DNA from: Lepiota brunneoincarnata
Taxonomy: Eukaryota; Basidiomycota; Agaricomycetes; Agaricales; Agaricaceae
Direction: 5' to 3'
Assembly: GCA_023014365.1 (NCBI GenBank)
Contig: JAEBUN010000042.1
Span: forward strand, 124,001-188,000
Length of the DNA stretch: 64,000 nt
The position numbers and the translations under genes were made by a program. This document shows, in pieces, positions 30,332 through 43,300 of the stretch. Within the stretch, counting starts at the first letter, position 1. Every line of letters begins with the position of its first letter. The notes under the pieces are model-generated. The model ran no database searches. It saw nothing but the letters and a program-made list of their open reading frames with translations, and had not been told where the DNA came from.

Positions 30332-31269
30332 ATGCCTCCAAGGTCTACACGCTCCTCTCAGGGGGTGGGAGCTCCTCCGCCGGCGGATCCTTCGTCGCCG
30401 GACCCTCTCGCCATGGCTATCGTACGCACTCAGGATGCCCCCTCCGGCTCCTCTCGACCCGGCTACAGCTCTGCATCGCAGGCTGCTGCCCCCACTCCGG
30501 CTGCCGAGGCCCCCAAAAGGCCTCGCGAGTCCGCCGTCTACCCGGATGACACCCCGGTGACCCCCCGTCCCAAGCGCACCCGCACGCCCGAGCCCTCCGC
30601 CCCTCTGAGGCAGGAGCTCGACCTCGAATCGGTCTCCGGTTCCTCCAGGATGGCCGTCGATCCTGGAGCCGAGCCGTCCCCCGGCCCTGCTTTTGTGGAG
30701 GAGGAGGAGGATCCTGAGTTTGCCCCCACCTTCCTCGCCCTTTCCCGCAATCCTGCGGATGCAGAGGGTGAGGCTGGGGTCGTGGCGGACGCTCTCGACG
30801 TCGTCGCGCTGTGGCTGGAGAGAGCCAAGCGCGGCAACCTTTCTGCACGCCGTAGCACTCATCTTACGCCAAGCGGGCCATGTTGGGATCACGCGGAGTT
30901 TGCCCGCAAGGGGCTCCTTGGACGGGCTAGTAGCTCTGCCTGGCGCCCGGTTGGGTCCGGGCCGGGGCGTTGGTTATTCCCCCGCTGCCTTCGGGTGGCG
31001 TGTAGGGATTTGCGTGGGAATTGACCCCTAGCCCCCGATAAGGGGGGGGACCTCGCTCCGGTTTGGTTCCCGTGCCGCGCGCTGGGCGGCAGCCGTCTTC
31101 CCGCCTCCGTTCATTCGGGGCGGCTTCATCCTGGGCATGGGGAAACGCATGCCCGCATCCGCGGTCACGCGTTGTATGTACAGATACCCCGTAGTGTACG
31201 GCTCGGTCGTTTGTACTGTAGTACGTTGCTGCGCACGGCCTCCCTACGCGGCCCGTGTAATAAATTGGA

Positions 31270-31304
<35 letters not shown>

Positions 31305-32994
31305 CCTTTCTGCAGGCGGCAGCGCGGAGGTCGCCCGTTCCCTGGCCAGGCTCTTTCGCGAGGTGGAAGAGCATGACTGGGACGATATCCCCTTCGAGGA
31401 GGGCAAGCGCACCCTGAGGCTCCATGAGTGGGCCTCTGAGGTGTATGGTCCGTCCAGGCCGAGCACCCCAACCCCTGCGCAAGGGAAGGGCAAACGGCCG
31501 GACTCTGCTGCGCCTGCCGCCCCTGTTGGGGTTGCGGGCAGTATGCACGCCCCCTCTCCTAGGGCCTCCGTGGCTCCTATGGAGGTGGATGGCGCTCCCC
31601 TGGCGGGTGGCTCACGCCGCACCCCTTGGGAGGGTAACCTCCCCCTGCCTCCTGCTCCGGCGGAGGATTTGGGGCGCTTTCCTGCTGGGTATGCGCGTCC
31701 TGCGCCTACTCAGCAATTCTTTAGGAACCTGGCCCGCACGGGGCTGGGCAATCCTATCCCAGTGGCTCGCAACCCCAGTGCGGGGCAGCGGCTATCTCGT
31801 ATCAGGGCGGCGCGAGCCGCCAATGTTCCTCCGCTGTCGGCGGCGGACAGGGCTCGGCTGGCCGCGAGGCCGCCTCCTGGTCCCCCCCCTCCGCGCGTCA
31901 ACTTGGCGACTAAGCCTCGTTCCCCGCCCCGCTCCTATGCGGCCGCGGCTGTCTCCTCCCCGTCGGGTCTTGTCGACCTGGCGCGTGCCCTCCCGGGGCT
32001 ACCTTCTCATAAGGTGGTCTCGTTCCATCGGCAGGCAGCAGCCGCCCAGCAGCCACCCAAGGCCCCCAAGCCGAGGATGACTACATCCGGGCCTTCGCGT
32101 AAGCAGGTCATGCTCACCCTCGCGGGGGGCGGTCTCCCGGCTGGTCTGGGCCCCGTCGTCTGTGCGGAGATTCATCGGGTGGCGGCCGCCGCTCTGGCGT
32201 CTGCAGGCTCGCTCGTCCGTATCGAGCGGGTCCAGCAGATGGACTCACATGTAGCTTGCTACACCACCGCCGTGCCCAGTGAACTGGACATTGGCACTAT
32301 CAGGAACGCTGTCCGCGGCAACTGGCCCAACGCCGTCGTCGACGCGAACCTTCCCCGCTCGAAGAGCTACCTCAAGCTCCTCGATGCGCCTATGTTCCGG
32401 GGCGGTCAGCCCTGGCTCACGCCCGATCGGGTGGTCGAGGCCATGCAGCGCTCTGTATGGTCTGAGTATTTCGTGCTGGCCACCAGGCCGCGCATCGTCA
32501 GGAACTCGAGGGCCGCTGACACGGCCACCGTGTTCTTTGAGATCTGGGACTCCCAGCAGGGGTCCAACGCGAAGACGGTCTCGCGACGCGTCATCACTAT
32601 CGACGGCACTCCGTGCAGGATCATCCCTGCGAAGGCCAATCCCGGCGTCCCCCTCTGCCAGCGCTGCTGGAAGTGGGGGCACCCCTCTCTAGCCTGCCGA
32701 CGCGAGGCTATCCGCTGCTCTCATTGCGGCGGCCCGCATTCCCCGACTAACCATCGGGCGTTTGCGTCATGTTGCAAGGGGCAGCCCAACCACAGGCCGC
32801 CCATTCCCCCCACCCCCGCTGACCGCCCCTGCCCTCACGCTCCCGTTTGCGTGAATTGCGGAGGCGCTCACGCCGCTTCGGCTTCGGCCTGCCCATTCTG
32901 GGCTCACCGCTTCGATCGGGAGTGGATTGAGCGCCGGTATGATTCTCCGGTAAGGGTTCGTTCCCCGCCGCGTCAACCTCGCTTACCCCAATGA
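30332..32994 (+). pseudogene. LINE-A ORF1 of A3, split by the C4 insertion
   Basis: Two exon-like blocks, 30332-30847 and 31315-32994, total 2196 bp = 731 codons plus stop, the same length as in A1. Content as for A1: disordered Pro-rich N-terminus, globular block and three CCHC knuckles near the C-terminus. The only damage is the 453-bp insertion plus its 14-bp TSD. The stop again lies in ATGA shared with ORF2. Confidence 0.92.
30848..31300 (+). mobile_element. C4: 79 bp of the 3' end of element C fused to LINE-A 3' UTR
   Basis: Between TSDs GCAACCTTTCTGCA (30834-30847; 31301-31314). Bases 30848-30926 equal the last 79 bp of element C, ending CTCCTTGGACGGG; then LINE-A starts at CTAGTAGCTC, its ORF2 stop codon, and runs to poly(A) (31275-31300). 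The C end is the same as in C1 and C2 but the LINE junction differs. A few shared bases (GGCTAG) at the join fit template switching. Confidence 0.88.
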
Positions 32995-35299
32995 ATAGGG
33001 ACCGTCAGGAACCTAGGAGATTGAGGAGAGCGTGTCGTGTCTGGTCTCAGAATGTATTCCGTAGTTACATTCTTGTGGACTCTCTTCTGGAACAATTCAA
33101 AGACGAAGTTGATATGTTCTTACTACAGGAGCCGCCTTGGCGCTCCATCCGCCGCGTTCCGTCCTCCTCTGACCCTGACGGGGATGAGGTTGTCGGAGCG
33201 CCAAAGCATCCGGAGTGGCTGTGCTTGTTCCGCCCTCCTTCTTCCCCGGATCAGCCTCCTCGGGTTATGGCGTATGTACATAACCGGATGATGCGGCTCC
33301 GCCCCTCGCTTCGACGTGACGTCGTCGACCACCGTGACGTCATGGCCATCTCCATGTTTTTGCATGGGGAGGCCGTGTACTTTCTCAACGTCTACTCAGA
33401 CGACCGGCAGTCAGGCATTCGCTACCTTGCGGGTGCAGCTGACTCTCTCCCGCAGTGCGCCCTCATGTCGGGGGACTTTAACTGCCGTTCGCCGCAGTGG
33501 GACCCGTGGGCTCCCCACAATCCCGCTGCTGCTGCCTCCCTGCTGGAAACGGCGGACTCGTTGGGCCTGGACCTCTCGCTTCCTGAGAACCCGGGCCCCA
33601 CGCATTTCCCCTTTGAGGAGGGGCTTGCTTCTACTGTGATCGACCTCGTGTTTGCGAGGGCGACTGCGGGCCATCTGCCGCTTCCCACGCGGTGTCCCGA
33701 TCTCCGGGGTCAATCTGACCATTGTCCCCTTCGGATCACTGTCCCCCTGGAAGCCTTCGAGGAGGCTGTGTCCAGGCGCTCGCTGAAGCGGGGCTCGGAC
33801 GAGGAGGCCGAGTTCCTAGCCGAGGTCTCGACGGGGCTTGCGGGTCTGGACTACCCAGACCTGGGCTCGTCCGACAGGATCGACGAGGTGGCCCGGGCTA
33901 TCTCTGCGGTCTTCTCCGAGGCGTGGCTTGCCCACTCCAAGGAGATCTGCGTCGTCTCGCGGTCTAAGCCGTGGTGGGATGACGAGTGCTTGCGCGCTTA
34001 CGCGGTGTACTCTCGGTCTCGGGACCGGGAGGACGCTTGCACGTTTAAGCAGACCTGGAAGGCCGCCAAGCGCAGATTCTTCGATGAGCGTATCGAGGAG
34101 ATTGCTTCTTCCAACAAGCGCCCCTGGGACCTGATGGACTGGGTCAGGGCGCGCAAGTTACCCCCCTGCGAGGCGATCCGTTACCGCGATCGCCCCTGCA
34201 ATACTCTCGAGGAGCTCTGGGAAGGGCTCCACGGGTCATACAACGCCGCCAACGACCGTCCGATCGATGTCGGGGTTCTTGATCAGATCGATCCGCTCCC
34301 ACCGCGGGAGTGGCCGGTCTTCTCCGACTTGGAGATGCACGAGGCTCTGCGCGCGTGCTCCTCTCTGTCTTCGCCCGGTCCGGACCACGTCACGTGGACG
34401 CACCTCAAGTCCGTTCTGGCGGGCCCGACGGTCACCCGTTTGGTCTGTCGGATCGCCGATGCCTGCATGGAGTGCGGGCATTGGCCTCGTCACTTCAAGG
34501 AGAGTGTGTCGGTTATCATACCGAAGCCTGGCAAGCCCTCCTATGCTACTCCGAAGGCGTTCAGACCGATCGTCCTTCTCAACACTCTCGGTAAGCTTAT
34601 CGAGAAAATGATCTCGCGCCGCTTGCAGTTTGAGGCTGTCAAGTTTGGCGTGTTCCATCCGAACCAGTTCGGCGGTGTGATCCAGCGGTCCACCGAAGAT
34701 GCTGGTGCCTACCTTGTGCACCTTGTCCGTGCCGGGTGGGCCCGCGGGTTGAAGACGAGTGTTCTCGCCTTCGACATCGCACAGTTCTTCCCATCCCTGA
34801 ACCATGGGATGCTTCTCGCGGTTCTGGCTCGACAGGGGTTCTCCCCTTGTGTGGGCCGGTTCTTTGCTTCTTATCTCACGGGGAGGTTTACCAGCTATGC
34901 CTGGAACTCCTTCCTGTCTGAACCGTTCCGGGCGGAGGCCCCGCGAGTCCGCCGTCTACCCGGATGATGCCCCGGTGACCCCCCGTCCCAAGCGCACCCG
35001 CACACCCGAGCCCTCCGCCCCTCTGAGGCAGGAGCTCGACCTCGAATCGGTCTCCGGTTCCTCCAGGATGGCTGTTGATCCTGGAGCCGAGCCGTCCCCC
35101 GGCCCCGCCTTTGTGGGAGAGGAGGAGGATCCCGAGTTCGTCCCCACCTTCCTCGCCCTTTCCCGCAGTCCTGCGGATGCAGAGGGTGAGGCTGGGATCG
35201 TGGCGGACGCTCTCGACGTCGTCGCGCTGTGGCTGGAGAGAGCCAAGCGCGGCAACCTTTCTGCAGGCGGCAGCGCGGAGGTCGCCCGCTCCCTAGCCA

Positions 35300-35307
<8 letters not shown>

Positions 35308-35355
<48 letters not shown>

Positions 35356-38300
35356 TCCAATTTATTACACGGGCCGCGTAGGGAGGCCGTGCGCAGCAAC
35401 GTACTACAGTACAAACGACCGAGCCGTACACTACGGGGTATCTGTACATACAACGCGTGACCGCGGATGCGGGCATGCGTTTCCCCATGCCCAGGATGAA
35501 GCCGCCCCGAATGAACGGAGGCGGGAAGACGGCTGCCGCCCAGCGCGCGGCACGGGAACCAAACCGGAGCGAGGTCCCCCCCCTTATCGGGGGCTAGGGG
35601 TCAATTCCCACGCAAATCCCTACACGCCACCCGAAGGCAGCGGGGGAATAACCAACGCCCCAGCCCGGACCCAACCGGGCGCCAGGCAGAGCTACTAGCC
35701 GATACCCCCCGGGGGGGGCCCGGCCCTCTCAGCGAACGCGAACGCGGTCGGGGACGCCTCGAGGAAAGCAATGAGAGCCTCGACCGTAGCCGGGACCCCC
35801 GCCATGGAGTGCCTAGGGCAACTCCGGAACACGTGCTCACGGGTTTCCTCCCGAAACCCGCAGCGACAGGAATAACCTTCCTGCGGGAAAAAACGCCTCC
35901 GATAGCCCCCTATCGGCGCGTGATTAAGAATAGCACGCGTCATCCGGGCCATTACTGACACCGAGTGAGCGTGCGGGATCCAGGCACCACCGTGGAGATA
36001 CGTGGGCCGCAGGGGACGGTCGTTGTCCCTGGCGAGCTGGAGGAAACCATGCCCGCGATGGTCAGGATCCTGGAACAAATCGATCCAGCGGTCCTGACAC
36101 GACCGTACTTCCTCCTTCCGGAGGTAGTCAAGCGAGGCCCGGGGACGAGCCCCTACCCCAACGGGAGGCAACGACCGGGCGAAGTCGTGCACCTGAGTGT
36201 GGAAAGGCCACTTCGCGCGCGAAGGGACCTCCCAGAAGTGGACCGAGCGGGCCGGACCCCCGGCGAACCACGCGGCGAGAAGGCGGCAGACAGCCAAGGA
36301 ATGACCCTGGGCGGAGTGCACCGACGGGTCCACCGCCCGCCTGGCCGAGGCCATCGAGTCGGTGAACAAGACGAGACTAGCGGCGCCTTCGACAGAAACT
36401 GCCTTGGACACCGCCAGCCGGATGGCGAAAAGCTCGGCCTCGGGAGCCGTAACCTTCCCCCCCGGAAGCCGGACCGCGTGGATGCAGTCCAGCCCCTGGA
36501 AAACCTGGGCGGCCGAAACCGCCTGGTGGACCCGGCGGGGCGGCAGACTCGCGTCCGTCGCTGCCACCAGAACCCCCGGGTCAGCCTGCGACCGGGCCAG
36601 AACCCGGTCGAGAGCTGCGACATGGGCCGTGAGGGCGTCCTCCGCTCCCCGGTCGTAAGAGTGGAAGCGGACCCGGTCAGGGTGCACATCCAAGAGACGG
36701 CGCCCCGGCCAGGCCTCCGGCGCCACCGCGTCGAAGGGCCCAGCGAGGGCAGCAAGACGCTGGTTAGCGTCGACAACAGGCCCCTTCACCTTGATCAGCT
36801 CGCGGGGAGGGAGCCTGGCTATGGACCGGACATGAGGCCGGAGATCACCGCTGTAGCCCCAGCCAAGGAGGGCACGAACGGGGTGGCCCGGAGCAAGCGT
36901 GGCGTACCGCAACTCGGCACGGTCGCGAAGCTTCCGGAGATGAAGATGAATGGGGATCAGGCCCACAATGGCCCCAACCCCCCCATCGGGTGACGTCCTA
37001 AAGGCGCCGGTGATCCAGAGTGCAGCCCGACGCTGCATCCGGCGGAGGTGGTCCAAAGCGCCCTTACACCTGGCGCCCTGGTAATACCACAGACGAAAGC
37101 CGTATGTGGCTATCGGAACCACGCACGACCGATACAGAAGGCGCTTCTGGTCTGGCAGAAGCCCCCGGACGGAATTACCAAGCATCCCCATGGCCTTGAC
37201 CGTGGAAATAGCCTTAGTAGAGTAGAAGCGAACATGCTCCTTAAACGTAAGGGCACGATCAAAATAGAAACCCAAGTACCTCCAATAGGTCTTGGGCCGA
37301 AGAGGGGTAGCGCCAGTGAATGGGGGAAACCCCAAGTCCACCGGGGGATTCTCACCGGAACGATCCCGTGAGAAATGGAAGAGCTCGGACTTATCGTGCT
37401 CCACGACCAGCGCGAACCAAGTGAAGGTGTCATGGACAACCTCGTAAGATCTGCGGAGCAGGACGCAATTAGCGTCCAAGTCCCAGGCCTGCGCCACGAT
37501 GGTGCCATCGTCGACGTAAGACAGGAGTGAGAGGCCCGGCTGAGGGAGCCGCCGCTCGATGATGTACATGGCTGGGGCCAAGTAGAGGCCGGACAGGACG
37601 GGTGAGAGGGCAGACCCCTGGCCCACCCCCACCTCCGCCCGGAACGGTTCAGACAGGAAGGAGTTCCAGGCATAGCTGGTAAACCTCCCCGTGAGATAAG
37701 AAGCAAAGAACCGGCCCACACAAGGGGAAAACCCCTGCCGAGCCAGAACCGCGAGAAGCATCCCATGGTTCAGGGATGGGAAGAACTGTGCGATATCGAA
37801 GGCGAGAACACTCGTCTTCAACCCGTGAGCCCACCCGGCACGCACAAGGTGCATGAGGTAGGCACCAGCATCTTCGGTGGATCGCTGGATCACACCGCCG
37901 AACTGGTTCGGATGGAACACGCCAAACTTGACAGCCTCAAACTGCAAGCGGCGCGAGATCATTTTCTCGATAAGCTTACCGAGAGTGTTAAGAAGGACGA
38001 TCGGTCTGAACGCCTTCGGAGTAGCATAGGAGGGCTTGCCAGGCTTCGGTATGATAACCGACACGCTCTCCTTAAAGTGACGAGGCCAATGTCCGCACTC
38101 CATGCAGGCATCGGCGATCCGACAGACCAGACGGGCAACCGTCGGGCCCGCCAGAACGGACTTGAGGTGCGTCCACGTGACGTGGTCCGGACCAGGCGAT
38201 GACAAAGAGGAGCACGCGCGCAGAGCCTCGTGCATCTCCAAGTCGGAGAAGACCGGCCACTCCCGCGGTGGGAGCGGATCGATCTGATCAAGAACCCCGA

Positions 38301-38731
38301 CATCGACCGGGCGGTCGTTGGCGGCGTTGTAAGAACCGTGGAGCCCCTCCCAGAGTTCCTCGAGAGTGTTGCAGGGGCGATCGTGATAGCGGATCGCCTC
38401 ACAGGGAGGCAACTTGCGCGCCCTGACCCAATCCATCAGGTCCCAGGGGCGCTTGTTGGTAGAAGCAATCTCCTCGATGCGCTCATCGAAGAACTTGCGC
38501 TTGGCGGCCTTCCAGGTCCGCTTAAACGTGCGAGCATCCTCCCGGTCCCGAGACCGAGAGTACACCGCATAAGTGCGCGAGCACTCGTCGTCCCACCACG
38601 GCTTAGACCGCGAGACGACGCAGATCTCCCTGGAGTGGGCAAGCCACGCCCCGGAGAAGACCGCAGAGATAGCCAGGGCTACCTCGTCGATCCTGTCAGA
38701 TGAGCCTAGGTCCGGAAAATCCAGCCCCATA
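35308..38731 (-). mobile_element. LINE-A copy A5 (5'-truncated), minus strand
   Basis: Poly(T) 35308-35350, 3' UTR, then ORF2 from 35695 to 38730. It is truncated at ORF2 codon of about 284. TSDs TAGCCAGGCTCTTT flank it inside A4. Its sequence is nearly identical to the minus-strand ORF2 at 18071-19720 and to A3 and A4, indicating a very young insertion. Confidence 0.92.
35695..38730 (-). pseudogene. LINE-A ORF2, residues of about 284-1294 (copy A5)
   Basis: One open frame of 1011 codons. It lacks the endonuclease but has the whole RT (LAFDIAQFF, QGSALSPVLS, SYVDDGTIV, YLGFYFD), RNase H (ATDASL, EAELFAIRL, FTDSMAS) and the terminal finger CX1CX8HX4C. No stop interrupts it. The frame continues upstream into antisense of A4 ORF1 to 38937, which is not part of the protein. 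It has no start codon of its own and presumably no function. Confidence 0.9.
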
Positions 38732-40379
38732 TAGCCAGGCTCTTTCGCGAGGTGGAAGAGCATGACTGGGACGATATCCCCTTCGAGGAGGGCAAACGCA
38801 CCCTGAGGCTCCATGAGTGGGCCTCTGAGGTGTATGGTCTGTCCAGGCCGAGCACCCCAACCCCTGCGCAAGGGAAGGGCAAACGGCCGGACTCTGCTGC
38901 ACCTGCCGCCCCTGTTGGGGTCGCGGGCAGTATGCACGCCCCCTCTCCTAGGGCCTCTGTGGCTCCTATGGAGGTGGATGGCGCTTCTCAGGCGGGCGGC
39001 TCACGCCGCACCCCTTGGGAGGGTAACCTCCCCCTGCCTCCTGCTCCGGCGGAGGACTTGGGGCGTTTTCCTGCTGGGTATGCGCGTCCTGCGCCTACTC
39101 AGCAATTCTTCAGGAACCTGGCCCGCACAGGGCTGGGCAATCCTGTTCCAGTGGCTCGCAACCCCGGTGCGGGGCAGCGGCCATCTCGTATCAGGGCAGC
39201 GCGAGCTGCCAATGTTCCCCCGCTGTCAGCGGCGGACAGGGCTCGGTTGGCTGCGAGGCCGCCCCCCGGTCCCCCCCCTCCGCGCGTCAACTTGGCTACC
39301 AAGCCTCGTTCCCCGCCCCGCTCTTACGCGGCTGCGGCTGTCTCTTCCCCGTCGGGTCTTGTCGACCTAGCGCGTGCTCTCCTGGGGCTGCCTTCTCACA
39401 AGGTGGTCTCGTTCCATCGGCAGGCAGCAGCCGCCCAGCAGCCACCCAAGGCCCCCAAGCCGAGGATGACTACATCCGGACCTTCGCGCAAGCAGGTCAT
39501 GCTCACCCTCGCGGGGGGCGGTCTCCCGGTTAATCTGGGCCCCGTCGTCTGCGCGGAGATTCATCGGGTGGCAGCTGCCGCCCTGGCGTCCGCGGGCTCA
39601 CTCGTTTGTATCGAGCGGGTCCAGCAGATGGATTCTCATGTGGCGTGCTACACCACCGCCGTGCCCAGTGAACTGGACATTGGCACTATCAGGAACGCTG
39701 TCCGCGGCAACTGGCCTAATGCCGTCGTCGACGCGAACCTTCCCCGCTCGAAGAGCTATCTTAAGCTCCTCGACGCGCCTATGTTCCGGGGCGGGCAGCC
39801 CTGGCTCACGCCCGATAGGGTAGTCGAGGCCATGCAGCGTTCTGTATGGTCTGAGTATTTTGTGCTGGCCACCAGGCCGCGCATCGTCAAGAACTCGAGG
39901 GCCGCTGACACGGCCACCGTGTTCTTCGAGATCTGGGACTCCCAACAGGGGTCCAACGCGAAGACGGTCTCGCGACGCGTCATCACCATCGACGGCACTC
40001 CGTGCAGGATTATTCCCGCGAAGGCCAACCCCGGTGTCCCCCTCTGCCAGCGCTGCTGGAAGTGGGGGCACCCCTCTCTAGCCTGCCGACGCGAGGCTAT
40101 CCGCTGCTCCCACTGCGGCGGCCCGCATTCCCCGACCAACCACCGGGCGTTTGCGTCGTGTTGCAAGGGGCAGCCCAATCACAGGCCGCCCATTGCCCCC
40201 ACCCCCGCTGACCGTCCCTGCCCTCACGCGCCCGTGTGCGTGAATTGCGGTGGCGCTCACGCTGCGTCGGCTTCGGCCTGCCCATTCTGGGCTCACCGCT
40301 TCGATCGGGAGTGGATTGAGCGCCGGTATGATTCTCCGGTAAGGGTCCGCTCCCCACCGCGTCAACCCCGCTCACCCCA

Positions 40380-43300
40380 ATGAATAGGGACCATCTGGAA
40401 CCTAGGAGATTGAGGAGGGCGTGTCGTATATGGTCACAGAATGTATTTCGTAGTTACATTCTTGTGGACAGTTTACTAGAACAATTCAAGGATGACGTGG
40501 ATATGTTCTTACTACAGGAGCCGCCTTGGCGCTCCATCCGCCGCGTTCCGTCCTCCTCTGACCCCGACGGGGAGGAGGTTGTCGGGGCGCCCAAGCACCC
40601 GGAGTGGCTGTGTTTGTTCCGCCCTCCTTCTTCCCTGGATCAGCCTCCTCGGGTTATGGCATACGTACATAACCGGATGATGCGGCTCCGACCCTCGCTT
40701 CGACGTGATGTCGTCGATCACCGTGACGTCATGGCCATCTCCATGTTTCTGCATGGGGAGGCCGTGTACTTTCTTAACGTCTACTCGGACGACAGGCAGT
40801 CGGGCATCCGCTATCTCGCGGATGCCGTTGACTCTCTCCCGCAGTGCGCCCTCATGTCGGGGGACTTTAACTGCCGCTCGCCGCAGTGGGACCCATGGGC
40901 TCCCCACAATCCCGCTGCTGCTGCATCTCTGCTGGAAACGGCGGGTTCATTGGGCCTGGACCTCTCGCTCCCTGAGAACCCGGGCCCCACACACTTCCCC
41001 TTCGAGGAGGGGCTGGCTTCTACCGTGATCGACCTCGTGTTCGCGAGGGCGACTGCGGGCCATCTGCCGCTTCCCACGCGGCGTCCCGATCTGCGGGGTC
41101 AATCTGACCACTGCCCCCTTCGGATCACTGTCCCTCTGGAGGCCTTCGAGGAGGCTGTACCCAGGCGCTCGCTGAAGCGGGGCTCGGACGAGGAGGCCGA
41201 GTTCCTAGCTGAGGTATCGACGGGGCTTACGGACCTGGACTTTCCAGACCTGGGCTCATCAGACAGGATCGACGAGGTGGCCCTGGCTATCTCTGCGGTC
41301 TTCTCCGAGGCGTGGTTTGCCCACTCCATGGAGATCTGCGTCGTCTCACGGTCTAAGCCGTGGTGGGATGACGAGTGCTCACGCACTTACGCGGTGTATT
41401 CTCGGTCTCGGGACCGGGAGGACGCCCGCACGTTTAAGCGGACCTGGAAAGCCGCCAAACGCAAATTCTTCGATGAGCGTATCGAGGAGATTGCTTCTTC
41501 CAACAAGCGCCCCTGGGACCTGATGGATTGGGTCAGGGCGCGCAAGTTGCCTCCCTGCGAGGCGATCCGCTATTGCGATCGCCCCTGCAACACCCTCGAG
41601 GAGCTCTGGGAAGGGCTCCACGGCTCTTACAACGCCGCCAACGACCGCCCAGTCGATGTCGGGGTTCTTGATCAGATCGATCCGCTCCCACCGTGGGAGT
41701 GGCCGGTCTTTTCCGACTTGGAGATGCACGAGGCCTTGCGCGCGTGCTCTTCTCTGTCGTCACCCGGTCCGGACCACATTACGTGGACGCACCTCAAATC
41801 CGTTCTGGCGGGCCCGACGGTCACCCGTTTGGTCTGTCGGATCGCCGATGCCTGCATGGAGTGCGGGCATTGGCCTCGTCATTTTAAGGAGAGCGTGTCG
41901 GTTATCATACCGAAGCCTGGCAAGCCCTCCTATGCCACTCCGAAGGCGTTCAGACCGATCGTCCTTCTCAATACTCTCGGTAAGCTTATCGAGAAGATGA
42001 TCTCGCGCCGCTTGCAGTTTGAGGCTGTCAAGTTTGGCGTGTTCCATCCGAACCAGTTCGGTGGTGTGATCCAGCGGTCCACCGAAGATGCTGGTGCCTA
42101 TCTCGTGCACCTTGTCCGTGCCGGGTGGGCCCGTGGGTTGAAGACGAGTGTTCTCGCCTTCGACATCGCACAGTTCTTCCCATCCCTGAACCATGGGATG
42201 CTTCTCGCGGTTCTGGCTCGGCAGGGGTTCTCCCCTTGTGTGGGCCGGTTCTTTGCTTCTTATCTCACGGGGAGGTTTACCAGCTATGCCTGGAACTCCT
42301 TCCTGTCTGAACCGTTCCGGGCGGAGGTGGGGGTGGGCCAGGGGTCTGCCCTCTCACCCGTCCTGTCCGGCCTCTACTTGGCCCCGGCCATGTATATCAT
42401 CGAGCGGCGGCTCCCTCAACCGGGCCTTTCGCTCTTGTCTTACGTCGACGATGGCACCATCGTGGCGCAGGCCTGGGACTTGGACGCTAACTGCGTCCTG
42501 CTCCGCAGATCTTACGAGGTTGTCCATGACACCTTCACTCGGTTCGCGCTGGTCGTGGAGCACGATAAGTCCGAGCTCTTCCATTTCTCACGGGATCGTT
42601 CCGGTGAGAATCCTCCGGTGGACTTGGGGTTTCCCCCGTTCACTGGCGCTACCCCTCTTCGGCCCAAGACCTATTGGAGGTACTTGGGTTTCTATTTCGA
42701 TCGTGCCCTTACGTTTAAGGAGCATGTTCGCTTCTATTCTACTAAGGCTATCTCCACGGTCAAGGCCATGGGGATGCTTGGTAACTCCGTCCGGGGGCTT
42801 CTGCCAGACCAGAAGCGCCTTCTATATCGGTCGTGTGTGGTTCCTATAGCCACGTACGGCTTTCGCTTATGGTATTACCGGGGCGCTAGGTGTAAGGGCG
42901 CTTTGGACCACCTTCGCCGGATGCAGCGGCGGGCTGCTCTCTGGATCACTGGCGCCTTCAGGACGTCACCCGATGGTGGGGTTGGGGCCATTGCGGGCCT
43001 GATCCCCATTCATCTTCATCTCCGGAAGCTTCGTGACCGTGCCGAGTTGCGGTACGCCACGCTTGCTCCGGGTCACCCCGTTCGTGCCCTTCTTGGTTGG
43101 GGCTACAGTGGTGATCTCCGGCCTCACGTCCGGTCCATAGCCAGGCTCCCTCCCCGCGAGCTGATCAAGGTGAAGGGGCCTGTTGTCGACGCTAACCAGC
43201 GTCTTGCTGCCCTCGCTGGGCCTTTCGACGTGGTTGCGTCGGAGGCCTGGCCGGGGCGCCGTCTCTTGGATGTGTACCCTGAAAGGGTCCGCTTCCACTC

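Larger units (their letters stand above)
34939..40383 (+). pseudogene. LINE-A ORF1 of A4: N-terminus missing, split by A5
   Basis: 34939-35307 and 38746-40383 together give 668 codons of the 731-aa ORF1 in one frame, from the basic patch near PKRTRTP to the three CCHC knuckles. No start codon of its own. A5 is inserted after ARLFR with TSD TAGCCAGGCTCTTT (35294-35307; 38732-38745). The ORF1 end overlaps ORF2 by ATGA. Confidence 0.88.

Noticed and set aside
35965..36993. 342-aa plus-strand ORF, with equivalents at 16455-17432 and 45289-46317
   Set aside because: Antisense of the ORF2 RNase H region; Arg/Pro/Gly-rich shadow of high GC.
35695..38937. 1080-aa ORF as a novel fusion protein
   Set aside because: The first 69 codons are antisense of A4 ORF1; the remainder is A5 ORF2 reading through the insertion border.
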